Shown: positions 24,902 to 37,115 of the stretch, piece after piece | Position numbering within the stretch: position 1 is the stretch's first letter | Layout: every line of letters begins with the position of its first letter | Origin: Metellina segmentata | Taxonomy: Eukaryota > Arthropoda > Arachnida > Araneae > Tetragnathidae | Direction: 5' to 3' | DNA: 64,000 nt | Assembly: GCA_947359465.1 (NCBI GenBank) | Contig: OX375874.1 | Location: forward strand, 86,357,672 to 86,421,671 | Notes under the pieces: generated by a model | What the model saw: only the letters and a program-made list of their open reading frames with translations | The model's database searches: none | Told to the model about the DNA's origin: nothing | Made by a program: the position numbers and the translations under genes

Positions 24902-25348
24902 GGCCCGGTGCACACATCCGGTTTTTTAACGTGCGTCGTCGTTGCGGCACCTATGTCCAACTATGCACACATAACCGTGAAATGACGCAAGTACTCACTT
25001 CGCGCCATTTGCGATAAATATTCTATCGAAGAAAACGTATTTATTTTCGCTTACTTGGTGTACAAAAAAGGACATTTTGACACAAAATAGACTTTACTGG
25101 ATACAACCATTTAGTAATTATTATTTATATTCCATTTATTTATGAAAAAAGGTATTTCAGAACGGATACGAGTGTGCGACGAGCTGCGGCGCCTTGGGGA
25201 ATTGCGGTACAAATTGCACGCAAGTTGGACGTGCGTCGCCGCAGCGGCGTCGGAGGTATGTGTGCACTACTCCATTGGATATAATGTATCTCAGACAGCA
25301 CTTGCGTTGTGGCAGCGACGTTGAAAAACTGGATGTGTGCACCGGGCC
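24902..25348. mobile_element. PIF/Harbinger-type MITE (447 bp) with TAA duplication
   Basis: Inverted ends GGCCCGGTGCACACATCCGG and GGCCCGGTGCACACATCCAG (reverse complement), with similarity continuing through TTTTT..ACG. TAA is duplicated at 24899-24901 and 25349-25351. Interior arms rich in GTGCGTCG and CGCCGC words are also partly self-complementary, so the element is G+C-rich in an AT-rich setting. ORFs on both strands are incidental. Confidence 0.93.
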
Positions 25349-25351
25349 TAA

Positions 25352-26974
25352 CTGGGTATTTAATATTGGTTGCCATCCAGACAAATTAAAAAATAATCTG
25401 CACAGTTAACTAAGAATCTATGACATTAATTAAATGTATATCAGTTAGGATCATAGAAAATATTTAGAAAGTGCAAATAAAACATTTTTGGACAGTATAT
25501 ATTATTTATCCCTCTACTGTCAATTTTTGCTACACGAGGGTTAATTAAACTGGGACTTAAGTGAATACCGTATCACATAGAACATCTATGTACCAGAATG
25601 AGATTCGAAGCAATAGCATGTTATTCTAAGTTGCTTAGAGCTTATCCCTCGGCTTCCACAGGTAGAGAAAGAAAAAGGAAGAAAACGAATTTAGTGCCGA
25701 AGGATACTTGTCAAAGAATACTGTTGAATCCAGTTTACTTTTTACCTTAAGAAATAGTTTTCAATGCAACAAATAAGAAGATTTCGTCAAAGACCATGGG
25801 TTTTTAAACTTATATTTCCAATTAGTTAATATTATTCTACGAACTATTTGTACAATGTCGTTATCATGTGACTTTTACAATGTAGTTTGTATTAAAAAAA
25901 CATTTCACAAATACACCACGATTTCAACACTTACATTTTTATAAACTATTTTACCGACAACCTCGTGTTGTTGCACAATCACTTAACCTTACTCAAATTG
26001 ATTGAAAACAGTATTTCAAAATTTAACTTTGAAACATACAGCATATTCCAACACAACGTATCTCACATTCAAGGCTAAACTTCGAACCATCCTAAATCTT
26101 CTAATTACCCTGCGGAAAGTAATTCAGATCAGTTCATGCATAAGAAAACAAAACATGTAATAGATAGGAAATTGGAACAACCTCGTCCTGTCATTCACAA
26201 ATTCTTTCACGAAAAGTCCATTCAGTATTGATGAATGGATCCCAACCTTATCTTCAACGCACCAGATCCAAATTGGAGCAATCGATGTGTAAGACGTGTT
26301 TCCATATGACCCATGCGGTCACCAACGCACATCGCAATTCATTAAGCTTGTCCAGCAATAAGAAGTGGCATCCAATAGAGTAAATATCATGCTCACGGTG
26401 CAATTGTTCCGATCGTTTCTGCGATGCGTGAAAAAATCAATAAAGAATTTATCACTCTTGTCATGTACGGTGTCAAAGGCGATGATTCATAACGAGCTCA
26501 AATGCAAATGTCTGGGCTTATTTGCATAATGAGGATTGGTCTATCTATTTCTTTGTTTAGCAAACGTTAACCAAATCATAGAGAGGTATTCAAGAAGTTA
26601 AATGAACGGCATTTGTTAGGAAGGGATTGGCAAAGTTTGAATTGTGAATTGCCTAATTTATTTTAGAGAATTGCTTTCCTACCTTGCTTTATGGAACATG
26701 TTCTTATTATCAAGACGTCAAGGAAGACAGTATGAAGAATAAAATAAATAATTCTACCAGACACAAGCATATAATCTTACTCGCTTGTACCGATCCCTGA
26801 CAGCATTGTTATTCACATTATTTTATACCTTATTTCAATCCATGTATAATGAGTATAAATATCGCATGTCATACCTCAAAATGAAAAATAATTAATCGAA
26901 AATATAAATGACGTTTCGTCAAAAAATTAATTAATATATTATTAGATTTATAAAATTAATCAAAAATATAATTA
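25352..26974. other. Noncoding stretch, higher complexity at 26100-26500
   Basis: No ORF or element end could be supported. The 26100-26500 part is less AT-rich and could hide an old gene fragment, but I recognise nothing. Confidence 0.5.
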
Positions 26975-27620
26975 TCTATATATATATTTCTCTTACGTGG
27001 CACGCAAAAAAGACGTTATTTTTTACCGCGTTTGGCAACATTGTGCGATTATTTGTTTACTAGGAGCCTCGCGAGTCATTTGAATCTATAGCGTTATCGG
27101 ATGAAATTTTATTGAAAAAAAAAATGAATTTTAGACGAGCTGTTGCGGTTCGTAATAGAAATCTAAGAAAGCGGAGGATCTTTTCAGGGCTATTTAAAAA
27201 ACGGTCCTTTTCAAGGCTAACAATTATAGTACAACAAGACGCGTGCACTACAACTTTCGACAACAAACTCAGTCAAAAAGTGTATGGGTGGCTCGAGTAC
27301 TGGGGAAATGTACACACAAACAACATGCTGGGTATTCAATTTCCAAAGCAGCGCTCACATTGCGAGTAAAAATTTGCTCAAAGTTTTCATCTAAATTCTG
27401 ATTCCAGAGGTACTGTATATATCTTTTATGTAATACAACAAATTTAGATTTGAAAAATATTTTTTTGGAATATATTTTGTAATCAATCCCCTCTGCTAGG
27501 ACACGTGTCTTCATTGATGCGAGCGAAGCGAGCATAGGTTCGCGCAGCGAACCAATGAGAATTGCGAAGCAATCCTCCGGGGGTTGGCGAGCGTTAGCGA
27601 GCATTGGGCGGGCCCCCTAG
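26975..27620 (+). mobile_element. Nonautonomous Helitron, apparently end to end (646 bp)
   Basis: Starts with TCTATATATATATTTCTC after an A and ends GGCCCCCTAG before a T, as expected for Helitron insertion between A and T with no target duplication. The last ~150 bases match 1-145. The array of small hairpins is conserved: GCGAAGC (27523-27529), GGTTCGC-GCA-GCGAACC (27537-27553), ATTGC-GAA-GCAAT (27561-27573) and a terminal GGGC-GG-GCCC. No Rep/helicase ORF is present, so it would depend on proteins supplied in trans. Short ORFs inside it are not recognised. Confidence 0.78.
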
Positions 27621-27632
27621 TTACTTATAATA

Positions 27633-28757
27633 CAGTAATACCCCAGATTACGCGGTACTTGATTTTTTAATTTGGCAATACACTGTCTACCGCTATCTTC
27701 AGTTTTTTCTTGTTGTGATATGCACTGGACGCTTTTCGCGTGAAATCTATAGGATCACATGGAAAGTTCTGCGCGTTATTAAAGATGAATTTCAACAAAG
27801 CAGTACAAAAACACAAAACAATTCTATTGAATCACATAAGCATATTTTTGTTCTATGACTTTTTGCCATCTTTCCTGCAGCTGGAAAATTCTTTAAAAAA
27901 ATCATTAGGTTTATTTGTAAAGAAGTTGTAGAGGTGCTATTTGACAGTCTCTACAGCATTGGAACTTCAGGCCGTTCAGAGAATTTTGAATTGCCCTGAA
28001 GAAGTGAAAATCTGAGGGGCAAGGTCGGGTGGATATGGGGGTGACACAAAACATTTCAGCCTTACTCAATAAGTCTTTGTCTAACATTCAGTGAAATGTG
28101 AGGCTGCGCATTGTCATGCTGGAAGAAAACACCTCGACGACTGGTCAGTTCTGACCACTTTGCTTCGAGTTTTGCTTTTAATATTGCCATTGGAGAGCTG
28201 TTTTTCCCCGAATTTATTGTATGATTTTGTGGCAACAATTCATGATAAGCAATTCCTTTGTAGTCCCATCATACAGAAAGCCGTTTACAGAGGATGGTCG
28301 TCCAGAGAGGGCATCATCTTCGAGGCTGAAATTCCCACGCTTAAATTTATCAAACCACCTTCAAACTGTGGCCTCAGAAACAGCACTATGTCCATATACA
28401 GAACACATTTTACGAGCAGTCTGACTAGCATTCTCCCCTTTCTTTAAATAAAAGAATTCATGTGACGAAAATGAACTATCTGGTTCTCCACTCTTAGCAC
28501 ACCATGCTATAAGTATGCAGTGTAAGCAGAAAAGACCGAATTTAAACATCTGCTTCACTCAAGGTCACTCCTTACCAGAGGTAGCAAAATATTAATAATA
28601 AAACTAGCTTTGATTTGAAAACGCACAGAACTTTCGGGATGACCCAATATTTCTTCGTGCACGATTACGATTCTTCGAACGATGGAAGCTGTACCCCGAC
28701 TTACACGCTTTTAATTTTATCGTGTACAACTCATTGCGTAACTTCGGGGTATTACTG
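27633..28757. mobile_element. pogo/Tigger-like MITE interrupted by a mariner
   Basis: Left end CAGTAATACCCCAGATTACG and right end CAGTAATACCCCGAAGTTAC (reverse complement), each next to TA (27631-27632 and 28758-28759). Without the mariner the MITE would be about 225 bp. It starts 12 bases after the Helitron end. Confidence 0.8.
27750..28647 (-). mobile_element. Mariner element (mellifera-like), internally deleted and broken
   Basis: TA-flanked inverted ends: TTGGGTCATCCCGAAAGTTC (from 28647 leftward) and TAGGATCACATGGAAAGTTC (from 27750). Minus-strand transposase pieces run in order: GENASQTARKMCSVYG and WRWFDKFKRGNFSLEDD (N-terminal helix-turn-helix), GRPSSV, then a jump to YKGIAYHELL, then GVFFQHDNAQPHISL (second catalytic Asp), PPDLAP, SDFHFFRAIQNSLNG (third Asp, after a frameshift) and LQERWQKVIEQ near the C-terminus. 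The stretch with the first catalytic Asp is deleted near 28265. At 898 bp it is about 400 bp short of a normal mariner. Inactive. Confidence 0.9.
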
Positions 28758-29760
28758 TACAGTGCAGAGCAAAAAGTGCCCATATGAGTCGTGCTACCAC
28801 AATAACGTCCCGTTAAATCTCCTCGTGGTAGTCTCGACGAAGTATTTCGCAAAACGACCAGATATTGATAGACGAGACATCTCTTCACGAGAAGAAAACT
28901 GAACTTATCTTAATCGTGTCATGATAAGGAAATCGGCAAAAAGACCGAATTTAAACAACTGCTTCAATCAAGTTCAATCCTTACCAGCGGTAGCAAAATA
29001 TTAATAATAAAACTAGCTTCGATTTGAAAACGCACAGAACTTTCGGGATGACCCAATATTTCTTCGTGCACGATTACGATTCTATGAACGATGGAAGCTG
29101 TACCCCGACTTACGCGCTTTTAATTTTATCGTGTACCACTCATTGCGTAACTTCGGGGTATTACTGTACAATGCAGAGCAAAAAGTGCTCATATGAGTCG
29201 TGCTACCACAATAACGTCCCCTTAAATCTCCTCGTGGTAGTCTCGATGAAGTATTTCGCTAAAACCAACCAGATATTGATAGACGAGACATCTCTTCACG
29301 AGAAGAAAACTGAACTTATCTTAATCGTGTCATGATAAGAAAATCGGCAAAAAGACCGAATTTAAACAACTGCTTCAATCAAGTTCAATCCTTACCAGCG
29401 GTAGCAAAATATTAATAATAAAACTAGCTTCGATTTGAAAACGCACAGAACTTTCGGGATGACCCAATATTTCTTCGTGCACGATTACGATTCTTCGAAC
29501 GATGGAAGCTGTACCCCGACTTACACGCTTTTAATTTTATCGTGTACCACTCATTGCGTAACTTCGGGGTATTACTGTACAGTGCAGAGCAAAAAGTGCC
29601 CATATGAGTCGTGCTACCACAATAACGTCCCGTTAAATCTCCTCGTGGTAGTCTCGACGAAGTATTTCGCTAAAACCAACCAGATATTGATAGACGAGAC
29701 ATCTCTTCACGAGAAGAAAACTGAACTTATCTCGATCGTGTCATGATAAGAAAATCGGCA
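28533..29760 (+). repeat. Three tandem copies of a ~410-bp unit
   Basis: Units start at agaccgaattt at 28533, 28942 and 29353 (periods 409 and 411); the third ends at 29760. Each unit holds the N-terminal tip of the mariner, its right inverted end, the right arm of the pogo-like MITE and about 180 bases of flanking DNA. Copies differ at few positions. ORFs of 95-103 codons recur in each unit because the units are near-identical; they do not resemble a protein. Confidence 0.95.
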
Positions 29761-29856
29761 GTATCTTGAAGAAGAGATATCTCGTCATTGTCAAAATTGG
29801 TCAGATCTTGATGGACAAGATATCTCATCGGAAACATTTGGAGGGTTAAATTCTAT
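29761..29856. repeat. Further copy of the AGATCTTGATGGAC repeat family
   Basis: Contains gagatatctcgtc and cagatcttgatggacaagat, ending tttggagggttaa. Related to 6439-6643 and to the end of each ~410-bp unit. Confidence 0.6.
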
Positions 29857-30496
29857 TCCATTCGCGTCTTAAAGGTGATTCGATATTTTTTGAAGTCAAA
29901 CCTCTACATTGGTTTCGTTCTGAAAATATTTGTCATTGCTTTCAGTAATCAGACAACTAAAGAATTTCATTAGAGAGGCGAGCTTTGTCTGAGGAGTGTT
30001 AGAAACATTATGCATTTCCATAACTCAAATAAAGCTAAATTGAACACAGTGGAAAAACCGGTGAATAGATTCCGCTTACATTGTTTATTCTCTTTTCTGC
30101 CTTTGGCCAGTAAACAATGTCCATTTCTGTGTCACAAAGTTCACAATTCCGGTCCCATTAACCATTAAAATGTCAGATCATAGACAGATACTTTAAACAA
30201 TCATTTTCCTACTCTAGCGATAGGGTCATTTTAAAAGAACTTATAAATCAATTTAATTTTCGTTGTAAAAATAGTGAAAGCAGAACTTTAAAGTCTCGTA
30301 AAATAACCACTTCACAATTAAGTCATTAAATACAGTATTCATGCTAAATAAAATTTAAATGTAGTGCATTAATTACTTCAAATACTACATGCTCGATACA
30401 AGTGATATATTCTGTATTTATGCATACAGTAATACCAATTTATTCACATGGGAAGTATGAGTTTAGAAAAGAATTTTACAAATGTTTATTACATAA
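29857..30496. other. AT-rich noncoding stretch
   Basis: Nothing recognisable. Confidence 0.6.
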
Positions 30497-30500
30497 TTAA

Positions 30501-31187
30501 GGGACACGGTTCCCTTTGAACATTCTTTTTTCATATTCACAACAAATCGCTTTAGAGTACCGTATTCCAATACACATCAAAAATACATTACAAAAGAAAA
30601 AACAATATGTTCATTCCCAATAATTAATTAAATCAATTTTTATAAAAATATTTCGATAATTTCAAATTTTAACTCCCATCAGCAAACTTTAATCTTTTCA
30701 AATTTTTTTTTTCATTTACCTTCTTCCCCTCACAATTTTGTGCATGAGATTACATGTTCCGCAGTTATTTATTTTTTTACAAATATTTTTTTAACAAATA
30801 CTGTATAAAACAAAAAAAAATCATAATTGATTTCAGAAATTTTTGAAAAAATAACTATATTTCCAAATTTTTATTCCACGCACAAAGTTATCAAGTATAA
30901 TAATAAACAACAGAAAAAAGAATGAAATCTCTACATTCATTGCAATAAAAGCCTTAGCATTTTAAAAACACACTGTAGTCTTGAAAAATAAAAAATCGAG
31001 AAAAAGCACTTTGAAGTTTTAAATGCTTTTGGTCCTTATATTCGATACAAAACTTGAATTTTTACCTCGCTACATAATGTAGCGACAGCTATAAAATGTT
31101 GCCCACATATTCTTTAAAATTGTATAGTTAATAAATAATAATAAAAAAATTTCAACATTTTTATCAATTTTAGGGTAATGTGTCCCC
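30501..31187. mobile_element. Nonautonomous DNA transposon with GGGACAC ends
   Basis: TTAAGGGACACGGTTCCCT (from 30497) and TTAAGGGGACACATTACCCT (reverse complement, ending at 31191) are inverted ends. TTAA may be a target duplication or part of the ends. AT-rich interior of 687 bp without transposase. The ends resemble those of the element at 58550-59997. Confidence 0.75.
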
Positions 31188-31191
31188 TTAA

Positions 31192-33990
31192 TTTCAAATA
31201 ATAAACCTATCACCATAAATCTATCACCTACCACGAAAAAATCCATCTGAAAACAAAGTAAATCTCCATTTACTTTTGTATTGTGCAAATGCAAATGTGG
31301 AGTACTTTTGTATTGAGCAAATGCAAACATGGAGTACTTTTTTATTTTTAATAGTACTTATGTGCCCACTCTCAATCTTCATTCTACCAGTCTCAGCAAC
31401 TCATAACTTTCCAAGCTAATTTACGGAATCTACAGCAATTCAACTGATAAATGACTTGACAATTAATTTATTTCTTTAAATTACAAACATGAATGGCATA
31501 GATAACATTGCCATATTAAAGTATCTAATAACAATAAATACTTTCAAAATTCCTGACAGTACCTGATTACGAATAGTGATAGAAGTAAACACGTATAAAA
31601 TTTGAATAAATTTATGCGTGAAAACTATAGCACAAAATTGTTGCATTCTATACTGTTATGAGTCAAATATAATTTGTGACAAATATACATATTAATGTTT
31701 TCTGATAAAATTTATTTTTTGTCATTTTTTTCCAAAAAGAATAAGAACATTTTTTTTAGAATAAACGGTTATGATAAAGGCTTAAAATATGTGTAGTGTT
31801 TCATTTGTATGATATTTTAGATGCAGAATGGAAATACATCTTCCTGAAAATTATATTTACCTAATCACGTACAAATTACTTTTAATCCAAAGAACTTACT
31901 GAAAGAAAAGAAATAAACACTCCAAAATTATCTCTCAATAATTATCTCTTAGATGAAATTTTCGTACAAAATGAGAAGAGTACTACAGAATAATAGGAAA
32001 AACATCGCTTGTAAATAATTTAAAGTTAAGAAGTTGAAATCTATCGAACTTTTGTTAAACACAATTTAGAGTGAACTGCTTTAATAATTCTTGAAAACGA
32101 AATTCCAAATTTCGAGGTTACAATTTCTGCTAATATTAATCTTCGTTTACTAAAGCTAATTCAGAAGCATTAGATATCGCTACACCATACGCTTTGCGTG
32201 CAGATTATCAATTTACTTTCAAAACAATAATCAAAGGATTTTGTTCATAAAATTCAATCTATGTTATTAGCAGTAGAGTGAAGGCCTGACGGAAAGATCG
32301 GAGTAATGGCAAAGATTAGGCAGTGGAAAGAATCGACTAAGTCTATGTCTACAAGGAAGAGGAATCTGACACCGGTTTGAACTTGGCCTCTTAAACTTAC
32401 TAAATATAAGGTTTCGGAAAGGGAAAGTACTTCTTTTTTGGATGACAATCTATCATTTGCTTCTATTTGTTTTATTCATTTGCCTTGTGCGTTATCTTTT
32501 GGAGTTTTGTTTTTACTTTGGTCTTCAGCAACATAATTGAGATTATAATATAGCTGCTGTTGGATCTAATGAAAGGAATGCAGATACTAAAATAATGATC
32601 ATGAGAGTTTTTATTTCTTTTCCAGTTAAGTGGAAAAATCTCTATAATTTGACGGTTAATTTAAAATTTATTTTATTTTAATCATCTAAAATCCTATGTT
32701 TATTAAGATGATTGGGTTTAAATTTCAGTATTCTGGAATTTCGAACTCAGCAGATGAAGACATTTTGACTAACTTTTTGACTTTTATCATTGAATAATAT
32801 ATAGTGACAATAGGAAAGATTGTGACTAGTGGAAAATTGTTTATTTTATCTTAAAGGGACATTAACTAATATTACCAACCATGTCATGTTAAGTTTTTGT
32901 AAGGTCGATATTTTTTGTAATTGCTCCAGTGAGCAAAAATCGTAGTTTTTATGAATGGTATCATACATACACCATCTTTTTTGCTCGTTATCTTTTGTTT
33001 AATAAATGGGCTTTATAAATGAGTCACGTTTGTTTTGTTTCTGAACCTTTATTTGTCGGAGCTGGCACTATTCTTAATTTATGAACATGAGTGAATATAT
33101 TCCCCATATGACATTTACAATTACTTTTATGTTAAGGTTATTGATGACTTCCAGTTGTTCAATGTCTACATCTAATACCTGGTAAGTTTTATGTTACTTT
33201 AACGTGAAGCGAAATCGATATGATAGTTCCAATACATTTCGTGCCACATAATTGGAGTTCCGAAGAAATTATTTTAGATAATAAACAGCGTGTATAATAA
33301 ATGCAAGTATATAAATATGAACTTCGAATAAATTAAATTATTAATGTTCCTACTTATTCTTCAAGGTCTAGCTTAACAGCTATATAGCATGAGTCTGAAC
33401 ACGCCCAATAAATTCAACCTCCAGAACCTCCAACCAAACCTCCAACCGCCTCCTTCAGAACTTCTATAAAAATCCTCCCTAGCAGACTGTCCCCTTGTCA
33501 GAAAATAACTTGAGAAGACATTTTACAGACAGGTCAACATTTTACAAACCGGTCAGAAAAGCCTTATGTTCTCGAACTAATGATAGAGACCTGGTGTGTA
33601 CTCTCACAAGTCTATAAGTGCAATCTGTGTATTGTATATATCATCCGTATATTTGAATGAGGCTCACGGGTGGTCTCTATGGTACTAGATATGAGTTGTG
33701 GGGGCTCTTCAAAAATGCCATTATTTCAGCTCTTCTTTATGTTTAATGACTTTTCATAGGTTAGGGGGCAAGGTTAGTGAAAATGTTCGGCCATGACCTC
33801 CTTGGCAAGTCTATCGGCAGTTTCATCATTTTGAAGTCTTCGTGAGATTTAATCCACTGGATATGAGTACTTCTGTGATTGTAGAACGCCTTAGGTTTGT
33901 CTAAAATGCTTGCTCCGTTTTGTCGCTAATTCTGGTAGAAAAGACTCAAATATATTGGATAAAGCTATGACTATTAATTAAAATTATAAT
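31192..33990. other. AT-rich noncoding stretch
   Basis: No gene or bounded element supported. A TTAAAGGGACATTAACTAAT word at 32852-32871 resembles the GGGACAC-type end, but no partner was found. Confidence 0.5.
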
Positions 33991-33992
33991 TA

Positions 33993-34337
33993 CAGTACAA
34001 CCCCGTTTAATCAAACTAAAGGGGAGGGGGGGGGCAGTTTGGTATCATGATTTTTTCGGTTAAGCGATTAACATCTATTATTATGTATTTTGTATCTGAT
34101 TACAGTTTGTAAATAATTCTGAAATGTTTTGAAGGTCAAACGAATTCAAAACTCTCTTTGTAGGCTACTCTTATGTTCTTTATTGAAGTTAAAATGACAT
34201 TTTTAGCTAGCGCGCTCTCGTCTTCGCGATTATTCCCGTGCAGTACAGTACGTGGTTTTTTGTTGTTGTTGGTTTCGGAAGAATTTCGGATAACCCTGGT
34301 TTCGGTTAATCCGATTTCGGTTAACTGGGTTTTACTG
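33993..34337. mobile_element. pogo/Tigger-like MITE, 345 bp
   Basis: Left end CAGTACAACCCCGTTTAATC and right end CAGTAAAACCCAGTTAACC (reverse complement), with TA on both sides (33991-33992 and 34338-34339). Subterminal repeats of TTTCGGTTAA-type words occur at both ends. A 9-G run lies near the left end. Confidence 0.85.
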
Positions 34338-34339
34338 TA

Positions 34340-36280
34340 CCTGCTTTTAATTAATTGTAAATAGAATGGTAACAACTGCTTTGTCAACATTATATTTGTA
34401 TATACATTGTAATGAATAAGAATTAATTTTGAAATTATAAAATGATTATCAAAGTTAATCTTGTTTATTTATCATGGTGTGAAAATTTGTATAGATAGCC
34501 GGAAAAGTTGCAGATAGCAGGAAAAGTTGTCTAACTTAACCTGCTATCTCTGTCTATATGTATCAACCCCTATCTAGTTATCCCATCTATATACACCTGC
34601 GCTAGTATTTTACAATCTTTGTGAGATCCCTGCTTTGTGAGTTCCGTTGCCAACAACTGTACTCGTAAATACCTTAAAAACTAAATAAAGGTACGCATTA
34701 AATTAACGTAAGTGTTAGTAATTAAATATGGTGTAATCATAAAGAGTATTAAGAGACACATGTAATTTGTGGCATATATTGAAGATATCAAAAACTGCAT
34801 TTTTTTAAAGTAGCTGTCAATCACTGGACTATTAAAATCCGATAGAGTATTGTAGTTTTATCAGGCTAACAGCATAAAATTAATCTGTGCTGATTTTTAT
34901 TGATGTTGGGAGATAGCATGGTGATCCGAATCTGTTCCTAATGCATCCTGTAGTTGAAGACGTTTTAGTCACTTTTGGGATAATCAGAGTATCAGTAAGG
35001 TTGCCCCGATGGAGACTAACGCTTGTTAGAAAAATACAGATATATTTATTCATAAATTCGGAGACTCGCGGGTATCGAAACAGGCACTTCACAGCAATGT
35101 AAACTTACGACGAAATGGTATTCAGTATTACTGAATTTGGGATTCCCCCCCCCCTAATCTTCAATTTTAAGGGGATTTCTTTATACTTCCGTATTGATTG
35201 GTCACTGTGACATTTGCTCCACAGATGTTATTTAGGAGTTCTGGGATTTTCGATACATACACACTGTTCTCCTCAAAGCTAAGAAAACAAAGATTGAAAA
35301 TTCAAGAATAATTTTTCACAACCAGGTAAAATTAGAATTGATGACAGGGCCCGGCGGATGAAAAACACTGACACACATACACTAACACACACACTGACAC
35401 ACATAAAAGTGTAGAACATAGCTAGGTGAATATTTCGTTTTTTATAAGCAAATAGTGCAAAGCTGTAATATTTAATAATTGAAGCAACATTTTATTAACT
35501 TTCATACTTATAAAAATGATTAGCATGCAACTGAATTAAAAAGATGAACGAAAATACAGTGAATGGGAAGGAAAAGGGAACAAAATAGAAAGAACGGAAA
35601 GACTTCAAAAAATGTTCACTGCTGAAGTGGATTTACAGAACAAATGTTGAATGTAACACCCTTTTGTGAGTAACCCGTAATTAGAACTGAACTCCGATCA
35701 CCTGTGTAAAAGTGTGGTATTTATTCATTTATTCAATTTTCTTCTGGTTGAGTCACGAATTTCTTTATCACCACAGGATCCAAGCAAGTTTTGTTCTTTT
35801 CGATGTGTGCTACTGGAAGCAAAACTATTTCTAAATTACCTTTGCTGCGGCGATGCATTCAAATTCATTTCAATAGGTTCATTTTATGCCTTGAATACAC
35901 TATTATACCATCCGGTCCCTGTGAAACTATGATTTCAGGTTTCATATATTTAATTATCTTATTATTTGTGCGAGTGATTAGTGAGAATAGGAAATCGTAA
36001 AAATAAGGACGTGAAAATGAAAATGGATTTTTTTTGTTGTACCATTTGTGTAAATATACATTTCATTAGTATATTAATAGATTAAATAAATGCAAAAAAC
36101 GTGATTACATATAGAATTACTTCGGAAATTCTATTTAAATGCAGTAGATGTACCTCAAGCAAAAATCAATGTTAGTGAACTGTTATCCTATAACAAATAA
36201 AAAGTAAGAAATAAGCTCTTCACATTCTATCAGTATTTCTTGTCTTACTAAAAATGCATTTCTTTCATCTCAAAAATCTT
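34340..36280. other. AT-rich noncoding stretch with simple repeats
   Basis: A poly-C run (near 35145) and a CACACTGACACACATACAC tract (35366-35404). The ORFs at 35714-36000 are unrecognised. Confidence 0.5.
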
Positions 36281-36282
36281 TC

Positions 36283-36530
36283 TTAGTCATAGAGATGAGT
36301 AGTACCTTAATAGTTTAGAAGGGAATTTTTATGGAAAATTCGATTTCCTTAAAAATAAATTACCATTGCTTAACATATAGATGATGGTTTGACGTAGATT
36401 AGAAAATTATTTTTGAAGAATTCTCGATCTTCATTGGAATAAATCGACACTGCTAAACATAGATGAGTAGTAGTTGAAGGGCTTAAAAAAAGCATATGAA
36501 GGTATTACACTCTCCATGAGAGTAAATAAA
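36283..36530 (+). repeat. Degenerate ~82-bp minisatellite, about three units
   Basis: catagagatgagtagta (36290), catatagatgatggtt (36375) and catagatgagtagtag (36456) recur about 82 bases apart. Each is preceded by gct(t/a)aa-type sequence and followed by a ttagaaggg / ttagaaaat / ttgaaggg word. Confidence 0.6.
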
Positions 36531-37070
36531 TGCTCCTTTAGAATAGGATTTTTCTTTTGTTAAGATAGACTAAGCGAATTGATGCAGTGGTTTAGTTTCA
36601 CTTTACTAAAATTCAAATTTAAGTATTACTCAAGTTAATAAACTTTCAAAATGTGCCCTGTATTTCTTTAAAGTTTAAGCTGTATATGTTCTTGTAAACT
36701 GCAAATAAAAAAAAGTGTTTTCACATTGACTTTACTTATTAACAAATTCATGTGGACACAGACCCCTACCAGGAATTGACAAACTGTTTTATATAATCAC
36801 CTACATGGTATTATGAGAACATACTATTTGACATAGTTTGTGTCAAAATCAAAGGAAGTGATATCAGGGACAGGTGATTTGTCCCTCACGGATGATCCTT
36901 CATCAAGGAAAACTCTATCAAATTCTTCATTAAACCGATGTTTCCCGATATTAGATCCTTGAGTTTTTTCCTCTAGAATTTTGCGAAGGATTACGCTTAG
37001 AGTCATAGTACAGTACACTGAACCAAAGGAATTGGTAAACAATTCAGTTATAAACAGGAAGAAACGACCG

Positions 37071-37072
<2 letters not shown>

Positions 37073-37112
<40 letters not shown>
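37073..37112. repeat. (TA)n microsatellite
   Basis: Uninterrupted TA run of about 40 bases. Confidence 0.97.

Positions 37113-37115
<3 letters not shown>

Noticed and set aside
28615..29746. Three near-identical ~100-codon ORFs read as a small tandem gene family with many Cys residues
   Set aside because: They are the same frame in three recent copies of a repeat unit, spanning a mariner end and a MITE arm antisense to the mariner. No signal peptide, promoter or splice support.
28533..29760. CRISPR-like or satellite array of conserved repeats with spacers
   Set aside because: Units are contiguous ~410-bp tandem duplications without spacers, in a eukaryotic genome.
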